Source of the DNA: Jaapia argillacea MUCL 33604
Taxonomy: Eukaryota; Basidiomycota; Agaricomycetes; Jaapiales; Jaapiaceae
Direction: 5' to 3'
DNA length: 64,000 nt
NCBI GenBank assembly: GCA_000697665.1
Contig: KL197717.1
Span: 414,761 to 478,760 of the forward strand
Below are positions 44,047 through 54,573 of this stretch, piece by piece; positions within the stretch are counted from its first letter, which is position 1, and each line of letters starts with the position of its first letter. The notes under the pieces were generated by a model, which was not told where the DNA came from, did no database searches, and saw only the letters and a program-made list of their open reading frames with translations. Position numbers and translations under genes: made by a program.

Positions 44047-45423
44047 ATGTCTCTCCTCACCGTCGACAATCGTATCAAACTCGTCACCGACGCCAAGTGC
44101 TGCGTCCTCAGCCACCTCACCAGGTCTGACGCCAAAAAGACCGGTGCCGATGAGCTCGATATCACCCTTTGCGACGGTTTCTATCGTATGATCCAAAAAA
44201 CCAGTGACGGGAAGCCATTGGATGCGTCCCTGGATGCGCCAAAGCTCATTGGCCAGACGCAGCTCCCGGTGGTCATGGATGGATCGCCTCAGGTCACTGA
44301 TCGCTTCGTAAGTCGCTAAATGCTATTCCATGTCTAGATGTCGTCCAGGAACTGATCGTGCGCTATGTAGTGGAGGCTCACCCGCCAATTCGGTGTTAAA
44401 AACGGCTACACCATCGTCCCCGCCTGGGCCCCCATCGCTGACGCCAGTGGACTTGGTCCCACCACTGTCGATGACGTGAGTCGCTCCTTCTTGAGGTCTC
44501 TGTTTCCTCTTGCTAAGCCGTCCGTAGAAAAGCGCTGTATTCGTCAGGAAGGATTCCTGCTATCCCATCTGGAACGTGAGGTGTGATGAGAGTGTGACTT
44601 ACAGGTAGGATACCCGTATCGGACACTCTGGGCAGGCCTCACTAACGCACTGGTGACCCCAGGGACGTCGATGGAAAGTACATCACTATAAATCTCTTCA
44701 GGTGCGGGAATTCTGTTTTCGTCACCTCCCAGTGTAACTGACATCGCCTCCAGGATTTTGGAAGTTGGTACCAACAAATGCTGGAAGAGCGACGGGGGCT
44801 CTGGGAAGCAAGTGAGTCCTTCTATCATGACATATACCGACCGAGACTGACATGATCTCTAGGTTAAAATATCCCAAGTCACCGCCGGACAGCCCCCAGC
44901 CGACGAACTCTTCGAGATGGTCTTGAGCGTCCCGGAGCAGAACGTTAGCATCAATAGCGTTCAGACCATCACGGCCACGGCATCCAGCGGCCAAATCGTC
45001 AGAAAATTCTACTTTGGCGCCCCCGTCACGGCCAGCAAGATCCCCTTGTACGTATCCGTGCAGCTCTCGACCAACGCTCGTGACCAGGGTTGGGCGAACC
45101 ACCCGGACCAGGGATTGTGGAGTTGGTTCGAGTTGGCGATCTTGCCCAAGGGTTTCAATACCGGTGATGCCGTTCCCGTCGACAAGATCAAGAAGGCGAA
45201 GGATGGGTCACCCCTCACCTTCATCTCCCACAGGCTTCCTCTCAGTTCCACTTACGAGGATCAGACTGGTGTGCTGTTCGAAAAGGATCATGAGCTCTTC
45301 AAGAATCTTGCCGATGGAGACGTCATTGGGGTTCTTGCCTGCGCTCAGTTTGCGATGTGGAAGTGCGATGCTAGGAGTGGTAACATGAACTTCGTGGAGC
45401 TCTTCGTTGATCCTAATGCTTGA
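44047..45423 (+). CDS. Family B protein, left paralog, unknown function
   Basis: Six exons give about 340 residues with all junctions in phase. They are MSLLTVDNRIKLVTDAKCCV...QVTDRF; WRLTRQFGVKNGYTIVPAWA...TVDD; KSAVFVRKDSCYPIWNVRCD...TYR; DVDGKYITINLF; RILEVGTNKCWKSDGGSGKQ; and a long last exon VKISQVTAGQPPADELFEMV...FVELFVDPNA. The intron before DVDGKY uses a CTAAC branch site and CCCCAG acceptor. The C-terminal domain has ARDQGWANHPDQGLWSWFEL, a Trp-rich beta-sandwich-like signature that I associate with uncharacterised basidiomycete proteins. There is no signal peptide or membrane helix. The inverted paralog at 56352-54978 has the same six exons and is also intact. Few amino-acid differences in the last exon (about 4 in 168) suggest both are under constraint. 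Function is not recognised. Confidence 0.8.
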
Positions 45424-45847
45424 GGCGTATGATCGTTGCGAAATATACGAGTAGTTGAATGTTGACGTGGAATCTGTCGAAATCTCGTAGGATATTGAAG
45501 CTCAGATGTATGTAGGAATACGAGAAGAAATTTGTTGTTTCGCCTTAAACTTGGTCTTCAATCCCAATGGTCGTGATGGAAATTGGGGCGAGACAGGTAC
45601 AGGATCTGATTAGACGGTCGCAGGTAAAAATGACAGAATTTAAAGGATTTCAGGAGGCTACGGTCTGTGCCACAGAATGTAGTCACTTCAGACGCAGTCG
45701 CGGATATAGATTTTCACAGACTTCCACTATGATCATATGCCAGGCCGACAGGCTCCAAGCTGTGAAACTACCATAGCGTTTGGCGGTGACAGTGACGCTA
45801 GCAAATACCCACCCAGAGACCTAAGTCCACGCCGCCCCAGCCACCTT

Positions 45848-46318
45848 TCAGCCAACACACACTTCCATCTGTTTGTTATGACCAGATGTTGGAGTCGGGA
45901 TACAAGCCATGTGGGTGTGTGATTTCACCAATATTGGGTCGGGAAGTGAAGGGAGGTGCGAAGATAGGGTACGGAGGAGGGAGGGGAGGGGTCTTGGAGA
46001 AGGGGAGAGAGCATGAGTACCGCCTTGCATGATGGTTAGTTTTGTGAATTAGGACGGGGAGGTCGAGTGGTCGCTCGACGAATGAGACTGAGGAAGGGAG
46101 TGGTGTTGAGCGCCGAGTGAACAAGAATCGAACACTACGCCTAGCGTCCTCAAGTCCTCTTCGTGTCCTTCTCCCGCTACCGAATAACCGGCTTCGGGTC
46201 TAGGAATGAGATACCCGAACCCGTCAGGTAAGATCTTCTTGTCTGTTGGCGGGAATACGTGGTTGGTCACCATAACGTTTGATGATGGGTTTGCTTGGAG
46301 GTGGGTGAGGGGAAGTGG
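45848..46318 (-). pseudogene. Truncated HEM14 (protoporphyrinogen oxidase) 3' fragment
   Basis: Homologous to the 3' end of HEM14 at 53992-54573, in inverted position. It retains HLQANPSSNV, FPPTDKKILPDGFGYLIPRP, VVFDSCSLGA and LVKSHTHMACIPTPT, but lacks the FAD-binding N-terminal two thirds. It has a TAA where the intact gene has CAG (Gln, before FTKLTIMQGG) and a divergent end. It is a non-functional by-product of the segmental duplication. Confidence 0.88.
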
Positions 46319-46434
46319 TGGAGGAGAAGAGGCCTGAGTTTTGGGATGTTGAGTGTGGGAGTGAGAAGGTTGGGAGATGGGAGGATATGATTGTGAGTTG
46401 TTTGTGTGGTTTGGGGATGGATGACTTGACGATA
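46315..46434 (+). pseudogene. Fragment of the membrane-protein gene at 39299-40191
   Basis: About 120 bases match 39646-39766, covering the end of exon 1 (GAGGCCTCAGTTTTGGGATG-like) and the start of the intron. The homology then stops and transporter 3' flank begins at 46444. Compared with the left locus, about 725 bp between gene and transporter flank are missing. Confidence 0.8.
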
Positions 46435-46755
46435 GCCTGGCAGGTCCGTCGTTAGCGCTCAGTGATAGTGATATTGCCCCTTTCGTAGGGCAGGCGCTTG
46501 CCACCCAGAGGACGTGCGGTATCTCGTACCATACATTCTAATGTTGGTCATACTAATAATAATGTCGAACTACAGCTTGAGATAGGGTACTCTATGGTGT
46601 CCGGAAACGCAATGCGTCTCATCTATGAATGTGACAAAAACCGTCCTTTTGAGCAAGTTCTAGTATAGATCAAAGCATACCATCTCCATAAAAATCGTCA
46701 AAACAGACGCTATATCCACCAAAAAAAATAGGAACAAAAGTCAACTTCACCCGAT

Positions 46756-49462
46756 TCACTTTCCACCCTCCTCCAACTCCTCTTTCCCCTTCTCATCAGC
46801 TTCCACATCCACCTCCAAAACCTTCCCACTCTTCCTCATCTTCCTCTCCCTCAACCTCTCCTTCCCAGCTTTTTTCAAGACCTCATCATCCTCTCTATCC
46901 AACCCATGTTGCCTTATCAACAGCACCGAAGCCAAAAAAGCAGTGGCGGTACAAGCAACGGTCAAATAAAAAACGCCTTTAAACCCTCTCGTATACCCCT
47001 CCACAATCTTCACCTTATCCTCCGCGCTCAAAGCGAATCCAGCGACGTTGGGGTTATTAATGCTCGTCGGGTCGTTCAAGATGGTAGAGACTTGAGAAGG
47101 TGAGAGGTTTAGAGGCCCGAGTGAAGCGCGGAGGGAGTTGTTGACGATAGAAGCGCATATGGCTAGTGTTAGAGTCGAACCGAAGAGTCTGACAAAGTTG
47201 CGGACGCCGGTTACAACTGCCATTTCGTGTCGTGGGACTGCAGCTTGTGCTGCGATTAGCGATCTAAGGAGCATACAATGTGAGGATTGGATGACGATGA
47301 AAGAAGATCTGGAGGGAAACTGACGTTTGGAATGTGAATCCTGAAGATAGACCCGCCATCAATAGGATTCCAGCAATTTTACCGGTGGAAGAACTTCCGT
47401 CTATTGTGGATAATAAACCTTGTGCGATCGTCCATAATGCGAAGCCGGTGACGATGAAGGGCTTGTATATCCCTGTTCTACTTGTTATTTGTCCTAGTAA
47501 CGAGAGGGGGGCGTGAGCGTGCCAAGGAGACCCTAACCCGATTGAATTACTCACCTATTCCGAACACCACAAAGGCTGAAAAGGAGCGGAGCAGTGAGTG
47601 TCGTGATTACGGCAGCTTTCGAAAGGAACTTCACCAATGGGTGCGAGGAATGGGAGCATTAGTACACTCGAAGTTATGGGTGAACTTGCTCGGACTAGTT
47701 GGAGGAATTGAGGGACATAATATAGAATCTACAAGCGCAAAATTGATCACGACGAAAACTGAATCGCTGAACATGACATACTGCAAAGAAAGTCATGCCG
47801 CTAACGCAAAGCGACCATCAGCCATAACACCAGAGAAGGAACAGGACGGAGATATACTTCATCAGAGTCGCGATGTACACTCCCGAAACAGTACTATGCT
47901 TGAATATGTGCACTATCGTGAATCTGTGAGTGGTGATGTCTCATTATTTACTGGAGGGATGCAAACTTGCCTGGGATGATAGGTAACTTTGCCCATTTCG
48001 ATTCCCATAACAGAAACACGGCAAGAACAGTAATACCCAAGATCAGAGGAACCAAGACTTGCGCCGAAACCCATGGATATGTAACGCCACCCCTTTTTCA
48101 TCCAAAGTAATCAAAATCCAGTGGATCGAGTAGAGGTGGGTCAAAAGCGAACTTACCATGTCAAGCCAAGCTGATGGTCCCACAACCGTTATTTTTGCTG
48201 AAAATGTCAGATAGGCAGAATTATCCTGCTCACGAGGATCAAAATGGACGAAATGATCGTCAATGCCGATCCCAAATAATCGATTTTGAGAAATTTGGAT
48301 CTGATATCACCCTCGACGGGTTTTAGAGGGAGAAGCCAGAACGCTATGGCGATGGCGGCTCCGCCCATGGGTAGATTTATCCAGAAGGCCCATCGCCTGT
48401 CAGAACTTCAATGTGAGCCAAAATCAGACCAATGGGTAGCCAAACTTGCCATGTCGTGTATTGAGAAAAGATACCACCTAGTATCGGGCCGGTCCCGTTG
48501 CTCAATGCGATAACACCTTCTTGAATCCTGGTCAGATGGTCGATCAGGTGAGAGGCCACGTAGAAGCGATCGAGTTGGCTTTACCCTTGGAATTTCCCTC
48601 TGTCTTTTAGGGATACGATATCCGAGACACTGGCCGAGAAGAATAAATCAAGGCAGAATAGCTGGGAGGCCTGGCACGTACATGATTAGAACCATGGTGA
48701 TTATAGCTATGGCGGGTCATGATCAGTGGGCTGTTAGTTGAGTAATTGTGAATGGATCAACATACCTCCACCGCCAATGCCTTGAAATGCTCGGAAAATG
48801 ATGAGCTGGTAGCTGTGTTAGTGGTTGGAACCAGGTGACACAGATGAAACAAAATGAGAAACCTGAATCATCGTCTTGGACAGAGCGCAGGCAAGTGAAA
48901 AGAGCCAGAACACGGCTAGTGAGGACATCAACACCACTTTTCGGCCGAAAACGTCAGACCACCGGCCATATAGCGGTGTAAGAGCTAGGCTACGAGTACG
49001 ATCAATGTCTTTCCAAAATCGATGTTACTAGTTATTCACCTCGTCAGCAAGTATGCTGTTGCGACCCACGAACTAAGTTGACCTGAATGCAGATCTGAAG
49101 ATATTCGAGGCAAGGCTGTTGCAACACTGTCGGGACCAAAACACGTTAATTGTCGCGTGCTGTGCGAAAAAGCGGAAAATTTACATCGTCTGATCAAGAA
49201 AAGCGCAGGACAATCCGACAGAGAGCCCCAGAAAGACCATGATAACTTGGCGAGCGGGTAAGAAATTGGTCTGATCAGCCAGCCCATGGGGTGGTACTTG
49301 AGCTGTCCCTTCTACCGCTCCCTCGGTCGTACAGGGCATGGGTGCATCGGCTCCCCCGGTTCCTGCTGCTTCAGGCGCCATCACTATGGTAGCGTCGTCT
49401 TTCGCGTCGTCCCTACCGTCCAGGACGGTCGCAGCGGTGCTACTTGCTCGAGAATGCGACAT
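46756..49462 (-). CDS. Major facilitator superfamily transporter, DHA2 (14-helix drug:H+ antiporter) type
   Basis: A polar N-terminus (MSHSRASSTAATVLDGRDDA) precedes helix 1 (VIMVFLGLSVGLSCAFLDQT). Then VATALPRISSDLHSGQLSSW and VATAYLLT mark the DHA2 motif. Many short exons follow, including LTPLYGRWSDVFGRKVVLMS (motif A), LIIFRAFQGIGGG, GVIALSNGTGPILGGIFSQY (motif C-like), RWAFWINLPMGGAAIAI, GGVTYPWVSAQVLVPLILGI, STVSGVYIATL, ILYYVPQFLQLVRASSPITS and GQITSRTGIYKPFIVTGFAL. The last exon begins SLIAAQAAVPRHEMAVVTG and ends in a charged tail (EADEKGKEELEEGGK). Likely plasma-membrane export of small molecules. The gene looks intact; its 3' half is duplicated at 40491-42260. It neighbours the AA9 gene, transcribed in the same direction. 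Confidence 0.85.
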
Positions 49463-50034
49463 AGTGGATGGGGGGCAGCGAACAGATTTCGCAACCTGGA
49501 TTACTCATTGCGTTGAGCCTGCAAGTGGTCTAATATTGGCCGGACCGAACGATTTCGAAGAGGGAGAGGTGCGTCGGTGCCGACCAAGGCCGAATTTCTG
49601 TAAAAACATTTTAGCCAATGGAGGATGAAGGATGATAGCCGTGGGAAAGTCAAAAGTGCCGTCTATTGCCGGGCGCGACGGCATGTCGCTATGCTTGGCA
49701 AAACATAACCAGGAAACTTTGTTTCTATTATCTGCGACTCCATGCCGTCTAGGTCGAGGTCAGGGTGAGGCTTAATACGTGAAGGGGGAGTTGAAGCATA
49801 ACGAGTGGTTGCAAAGAGGGGAAAAGCTCCTTGACGTGGGCCCCAGAACTGAAAGGAATCAGAGATTTGTTCGCCGTGTCGATACGCGAACGCGGTGGGA
49901 TAGGTTCACATAAGACAGGGTCACCCGGTGCAAGGGAAAGGTACTTTTGATTGCCCAACGATAATGCGAATCCTACATATGTATGTCACTGGCTCGAGAT
50001 GTTCACCTTACACCAAAGCGATTCATCTTCATCC

Positions 50035-51417
50035 CTACGCAGTACCGATTCCCTTGGACCCAGCAGTGGGCATAACGGTCGGAACGGTCGAAGGTTGCAA
50101 GGCCGTGCTCCATGTAGCTGTGGTGGGGTACGGGGTGGTTGCGACCGTCGGGGAGGTGGTTAGGTAAGGGGTGGGTCCGGGAACTGGGGGAAGCGAGTAG
50201 AGGTTGGGATTGATGAGGTCAGACGTTCTTTAAATATCATAGAATGTAAAGAGCTTACTCTGGTAGGTGTTAAGTTGGGTGTAGATATTGATCAAGATAC
50301 CAGGGTCCGACGCGCTGTAAGCACCAGGGAATTTAACAGTTGGCGGGCTAGCAGTTCCCGTGCCTCCAACCTAGATCAGATGCGATCAGTTCCAGCAACG
50401 GTAACTAGATAATGGGCGATCTTCTACTTACGTTGACTTGGTAGCAGGACATGTAGAACCTGAAATTTCGAAGTGTCAAGGATGGTCAAAGGCGGGAAAG
50501 GAAGAAGACACTGACTGAGCACCGCCTACTGTGCTTGCAACATGCAAGGCTAGATTTTTTGAAACCGTGAGGAAGATCGTGGAAGTTGAGGGAATAGTGA
50601 ACCATACCGATGACTTCAGCTCGAATGAGGTAGTTTCCGGGTGCGATGCCGGAGGGGATTGTGAAAGTATAATGGCCACAGTTGTCCTGAAGGAGGAGAA
50701 TAAATTATTCGATCCACACGACAAAAAGGGATAATTTCCTACATTGAGAACCTCTAGCGACGAGGAGAAGGGGCAGAGTTAGAGGTGGGAGTGGTGTGTT
50801 CAGGGGCTGAACAAGACATACCAGTGCCCCAGTAGTCCGAATCATTTGAAACAAGACCGATCTCAGCCACCTTGAACCACGACGAGCTGTATCCGATAGC
50901 AGTAGTAGCGTTGGTGACTTTGGCCATATAGATCTGATGCACGTTTTTGTCATGGTCAATTGCAGCGAGACGGGACATGAATTTTCCACCCACGTTCATG
51001 GGACCATAGTGAGCACCACCAATAGCTTGGGTAGCGCACGAGCGAGTCGCAGGTTGCTGATGCATCTCGACGGTGATCTTATCACCAGCTGAAAGAATGG
51101 CGATGCGTGATTGAGGCGATCGTTCGAAGCTTTCAGGATAGACTCACGATTGACAGGGCAGACTCCGCTGCTAGCAGTGGCGTTGACATTACAAGCAATA
51201 TCCTGGCGGAACCAACTGATCAGTCGAGATGGAGGCGGATGGAACCACACCGGGGGCTTACATCGCTGGTCACGGAGGTGACGGGGTTGTTGCTCAAAGG
51301 CAACCTCACGCAAGTGGAACCATAATCGAGACCATTGATCCACATTTCCTGGAAGGTAGCATGAGCTGCGACGCTGGCTACTAGACCAGCAGCGACGGCC
51401 AAGGATTTGAAAAACAT
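50035..51417 (-). CDS. AA9 lytic polysaccharide monooxygenase, secreted
   Basis: The signal peptide [18 protein letters not shown] ends just before His19, the N-terminal copper ligand of the histidine brace ([11 protein letters not shown]). Exons then give [58 protein letters not shown] (second copper His), [82 protein letters not shown] and [20 protein letters not shown]. The end is a Pro/Thr/Ser tail ([20 protein letters not shown]) with stop at 50035-50037. There is no carbohydrate-binding module, only the short tail. AA9 enzymes cleave cellulose and some hemicelluloses oxidatively, which points to a plant-debris saprotroph. All junctions are short introns; the exact intron ends near the tail are uncertain. 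Confidence 0.9.
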
Positions 51418-52816
51418 CTTCTGTTTAGGAAGAGACGGGGATGTAGAACGGAGCGAGTCTGGTTCAACTACGATTCTTCGACGAGCCTTTTATGCCCCAC
51501 ATCCTTCTCCTAGGGACGGATGCAGAGCCAAGGATTCAAAAATTAGAAACGGTGACACCAAGGATCCCAACTAAGTCCACATTTCTTCCGCATAGCGGGT
51601 ACGGTGACCAGGAGCCGGAGAATATTCACTGATTTCAGTGTGCCTTCCGAGGTTCTATGCTGATCAGGAGACACGAGTAGATACGTACTCGAGGATGGAT
51701 GGAGCGGGTACTAGAGCTCGGATGCGAAGAAGCGTCGGGATTTTCGCCAACCGAAAATTAACCGTATATGCCACCTGGAAGAGTTTTGCAGCGAAATAAC
51801 CGTCCTTCCTCCGACGGTGTCCGGTACGTCATCGGGTGATGTTCTCTTGGGAGATTTCTGTGAAGATTCGGTACCGATGCCTCACGTTTGTTCCATAATG
51901 TGACCATTGAGTGACAGACGTGTCGTCCATCGAAACATTTAGAATACAAATTCGTAGCCAAGTATTCACACCACGGCTATTGAAATATTAGAAGACCGTT
52001 GGAGGTGAAGGTGACAATCCTCACGAACCTACTACATGGCTTCGCCTTTGCGAAACAAAAGCGTGAAAGCTTGTCGGCGATGAAAGTCACCTATTAAAGA
52101 GCCGTATTCCCAGGGCGAATAGTTACATTGCGAATGGGCTGAACAGAGACATTCAGCAAACAGAACTGCTGCAACACAATTGACACCGCACATACCGGCC
52201 CGTCTTGTGAAGCTCCCTGGATCACCCTCGCTAGAGAGTGGGGAAATCCAGAATCACCAGAAGTAGTGTCGGGTCGCTGGGAGTTTGTGATTTGGTGGAC
52301 AGCACTTCCGGAGGGGAAATTGAGGAGACGGCTCTTCGGAGTTTTGACTCAAGCGTCGTCCTACCATCTCGACCGGACGGTGTGGAAAGCACGGGTGGGG
52401 AATGCGATGCGATACGAGGCTTTTCCTAACGATCCCTGCCAGCCCCGTCACGAGTCACTTCACTGTTTTCTTTTCATATGTTGTGAACATGGGATCAAAG
52501 AGCGCCAATACGAACTATCGCTCATGGATGGCGACTTCTTCGAGCAGCTTGTCGAATGAGATATATGGCTGTTTCACTTGCACCGTTGCATCTGCTAGGT
52601 TTTGCACTGGCATATACACCGCAACCGTATGCCTATGGGGCCATGGGCGAGAGTCTTGTCGTTCCACAGGGATTGCTTCGGCTTTTTCATCCTGGTATTA
52701 GCGGACCATCAATCGAAGATAATTGAGACAGCGGCCAGCAGCGGAGATGAGCGTAGAAATATGATGGCTTTGCCGGATGGTGGAGTTACGACGGGTAAGG
52801 ACAACCCGCTCCAGCC
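51418..52816. other. Intergenic between AA9 and HEM14, no gene seen
   Basis: The divergent promoters of the AA9 and HEM14 genes lie here. Only short frames (up to 99 aa) without motifs are present. Confidence 0.45.
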
Positions 52817-54573
52817 ATGCCTCCAACCCACATCACAATTCTTGGTGGAGGCATAACTGGTCTTTCGTCCGCCTTACACCTCTCTCGCCGCTATCCTTCA
52901 TCCCTCATAACCCTTCTCGAAAAGTCCCCCAGGTTCGGTGGTTGGATCCGTAGTGAGCGCGTCCAAGTCTCTTCACCCAACACCTCCAAAAAGATCGGAC
53001 AACATAATGAAAACGAGACAAACAGTGCGAGTGTAGTGTTGGAATATGGACCGAGGACACTCAGGCCCAATAGTAAAGCTGTTTTGGAATTGGTATGATC
53101 TTACTGAACCCGCATTTTGGTATGATGCCTGACTAGCACAAGCCCAGATCAACCTGCTCTCCCTCTCCACCTCCCTAATAACCATCCCCCGTTCTCACCC
53201 CTCCGCACAAAACAGATTCCTGCAAGTCTCAGGAACACAAGGTCTAACGAAGCTTCCGTCTTCCCTCCTCTCGTTCCTAACCTCACCCCTCTTATGGCCT
53301 GTGTTGAGAGAACTGGCTTTCCGACCACCAAACCGACGAATTCAGGGTGTGGAGGATGACGAGTCCGTCCATTCATTCCTGAGCAGGAGGTTTGGAGAAA
53401 CCTTTGCTCGGAGGTATGGCAGTGCTCTCGTTCACGGTATCTATGCTGCGGATTCCCGTATCCTGAGCGTCCGTGCTGCTTTTCCGACTCTTTGGGACGC
53501 GGAGTCGAGGGGTTTTGGATCCGTTGGGAGGGGTGTATTATTCGGTGCATTTGGGGTTGGCAAGTCAAGTGGTGAGTGTTCTCTCACGTACGCCTAGCAC
53601 AGAGGAAGTGATGTTGATTGACATGCAGGAGAGGAGAGGTATGAGTTGGGTAGCATTGAAGAGAAGATGAAGGGTGTTTCGGTGTATAGTTTCCGCGACG
53701 GGATGGAGACACTTGTCCAGGCATTGGTTCGAGATTTGGAGGGCATGAAGAATGTTCGTCTCGTCAAAGATGTTGAGGTTACAAGTGTTCGACCCATTGA
53801 GGAAGACAAATCGTTCGAGGTTCGTCCCCCCCCCCATCGACTCCCACTTCCGTCGTCTCTTCGTTGTTTTACCGGAAAACTCATCCTAATTTATACAGAT
53901 AACTACATGCTCACAGCCTATGCATCGCACAACTCACATCTTCTCAACCCTTCCACTCTCCACTCTCCATCACCTCCTGCCACCTTCGTCCCCACTTCCC
54001 CTCGCCCACCTCCAAGCAAACCCATCATCAAACGTCAGGGTAATCAACCTCGTATTCCCGCCAACAGACAAGAAGATCCTACCTGACGGTTTCGGGTATC
54101 TCATTCCCAGACCCGAAGCTGGTTATCCGGCGGCAGGAGAAGGACACGAAGGGGAGTTGGGGATGCTGGGAGTTGTGTTCGATTCTTGTTCACTTGGCGC
54201 TCAAGACTACTCCCTTCCTCAGTCTTCTTCGTCCAGCAGCCACTCGACCTCCCCCTCCCAGTTCACAAAACTGACCATCATGCAAGGCGGTCCTTACCCT
54301 CTCTCCCCCTCCCCAACACCGCTCGCCTCCCTCCTCCGTACCCTCTCTTCACACCTCCCTTCACTACCCGACCCAGTATTGGTGAAATCACACACACACA
54401 TGGCTTGTATCCCAACTCCAACCCCTGGTCATACAAAACGAATGGAAGAGTTGAAGGGTGCGTTGCGGGTATGGCAGGGTGGGAGGTTCGAGGTGGGTGG
54501 AGCGGGTGTTGGGGGTGTTAGTTTGGGTGATTGTGTTTTGGCTGGTAAGGTGGCTGGGGCGGCGTGGGATTAG
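52817..54573 (+). CDS. HEM14: Protoporphyrinogen oxidase
   Basis: The FAD-dependent enzyme makes protoporphyrin IX from protoporphyrinogen IX at the inner mitochondrial membrane, the penultimate step of heme synthesis. The start MPPTHITILGGGITGLSSAL carries the GxGxxG-type dinucleotide fold (GGGITGL), then LEKSPRFGGWIRSE and VLEYGPRTLRPNSKAV (the GPRTLRP motif of this family). Next are TKLPSSLLSFL, SVHSFLSRRFGETFARRYGS, ALVHGIYAADSRILSVRAAF, LWDAESRGFGSVGRGVLFG, VSVYSFRDGMETLVQAL, and the C-terminal FGYLIPRPEAG and FDSCSLGAQDYSLPQ, ending GDCVLAGKVAGAAWD. Introns lie after VLEL, after GVGKSS and after EEDKSFE. The gene is intact. Its 3' 580 bp are duplicated in inverted orientation at 45848-46318. 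Confidence 0.92.

Larger units (their letters stand above)
42255..46318. repeat. Left arm of a 4.1-kb inverted segmental duplication
   Basis: The segment is the reverse complement of 53992-58146, with about 4% difference in one compared 339-bp stretch and more elsewhere. It contains a full copy of the family B gene (44047-45423), its TATA box and 1.7 kb of upstream DNA, plus the 3' part of HEM14 (46318-45848). The outer edge shares the 6-bp CAGATA with the truncated transporter. The inner edge shares GTGG with the membrane-protein gene fragment. Confidence 0.9.
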
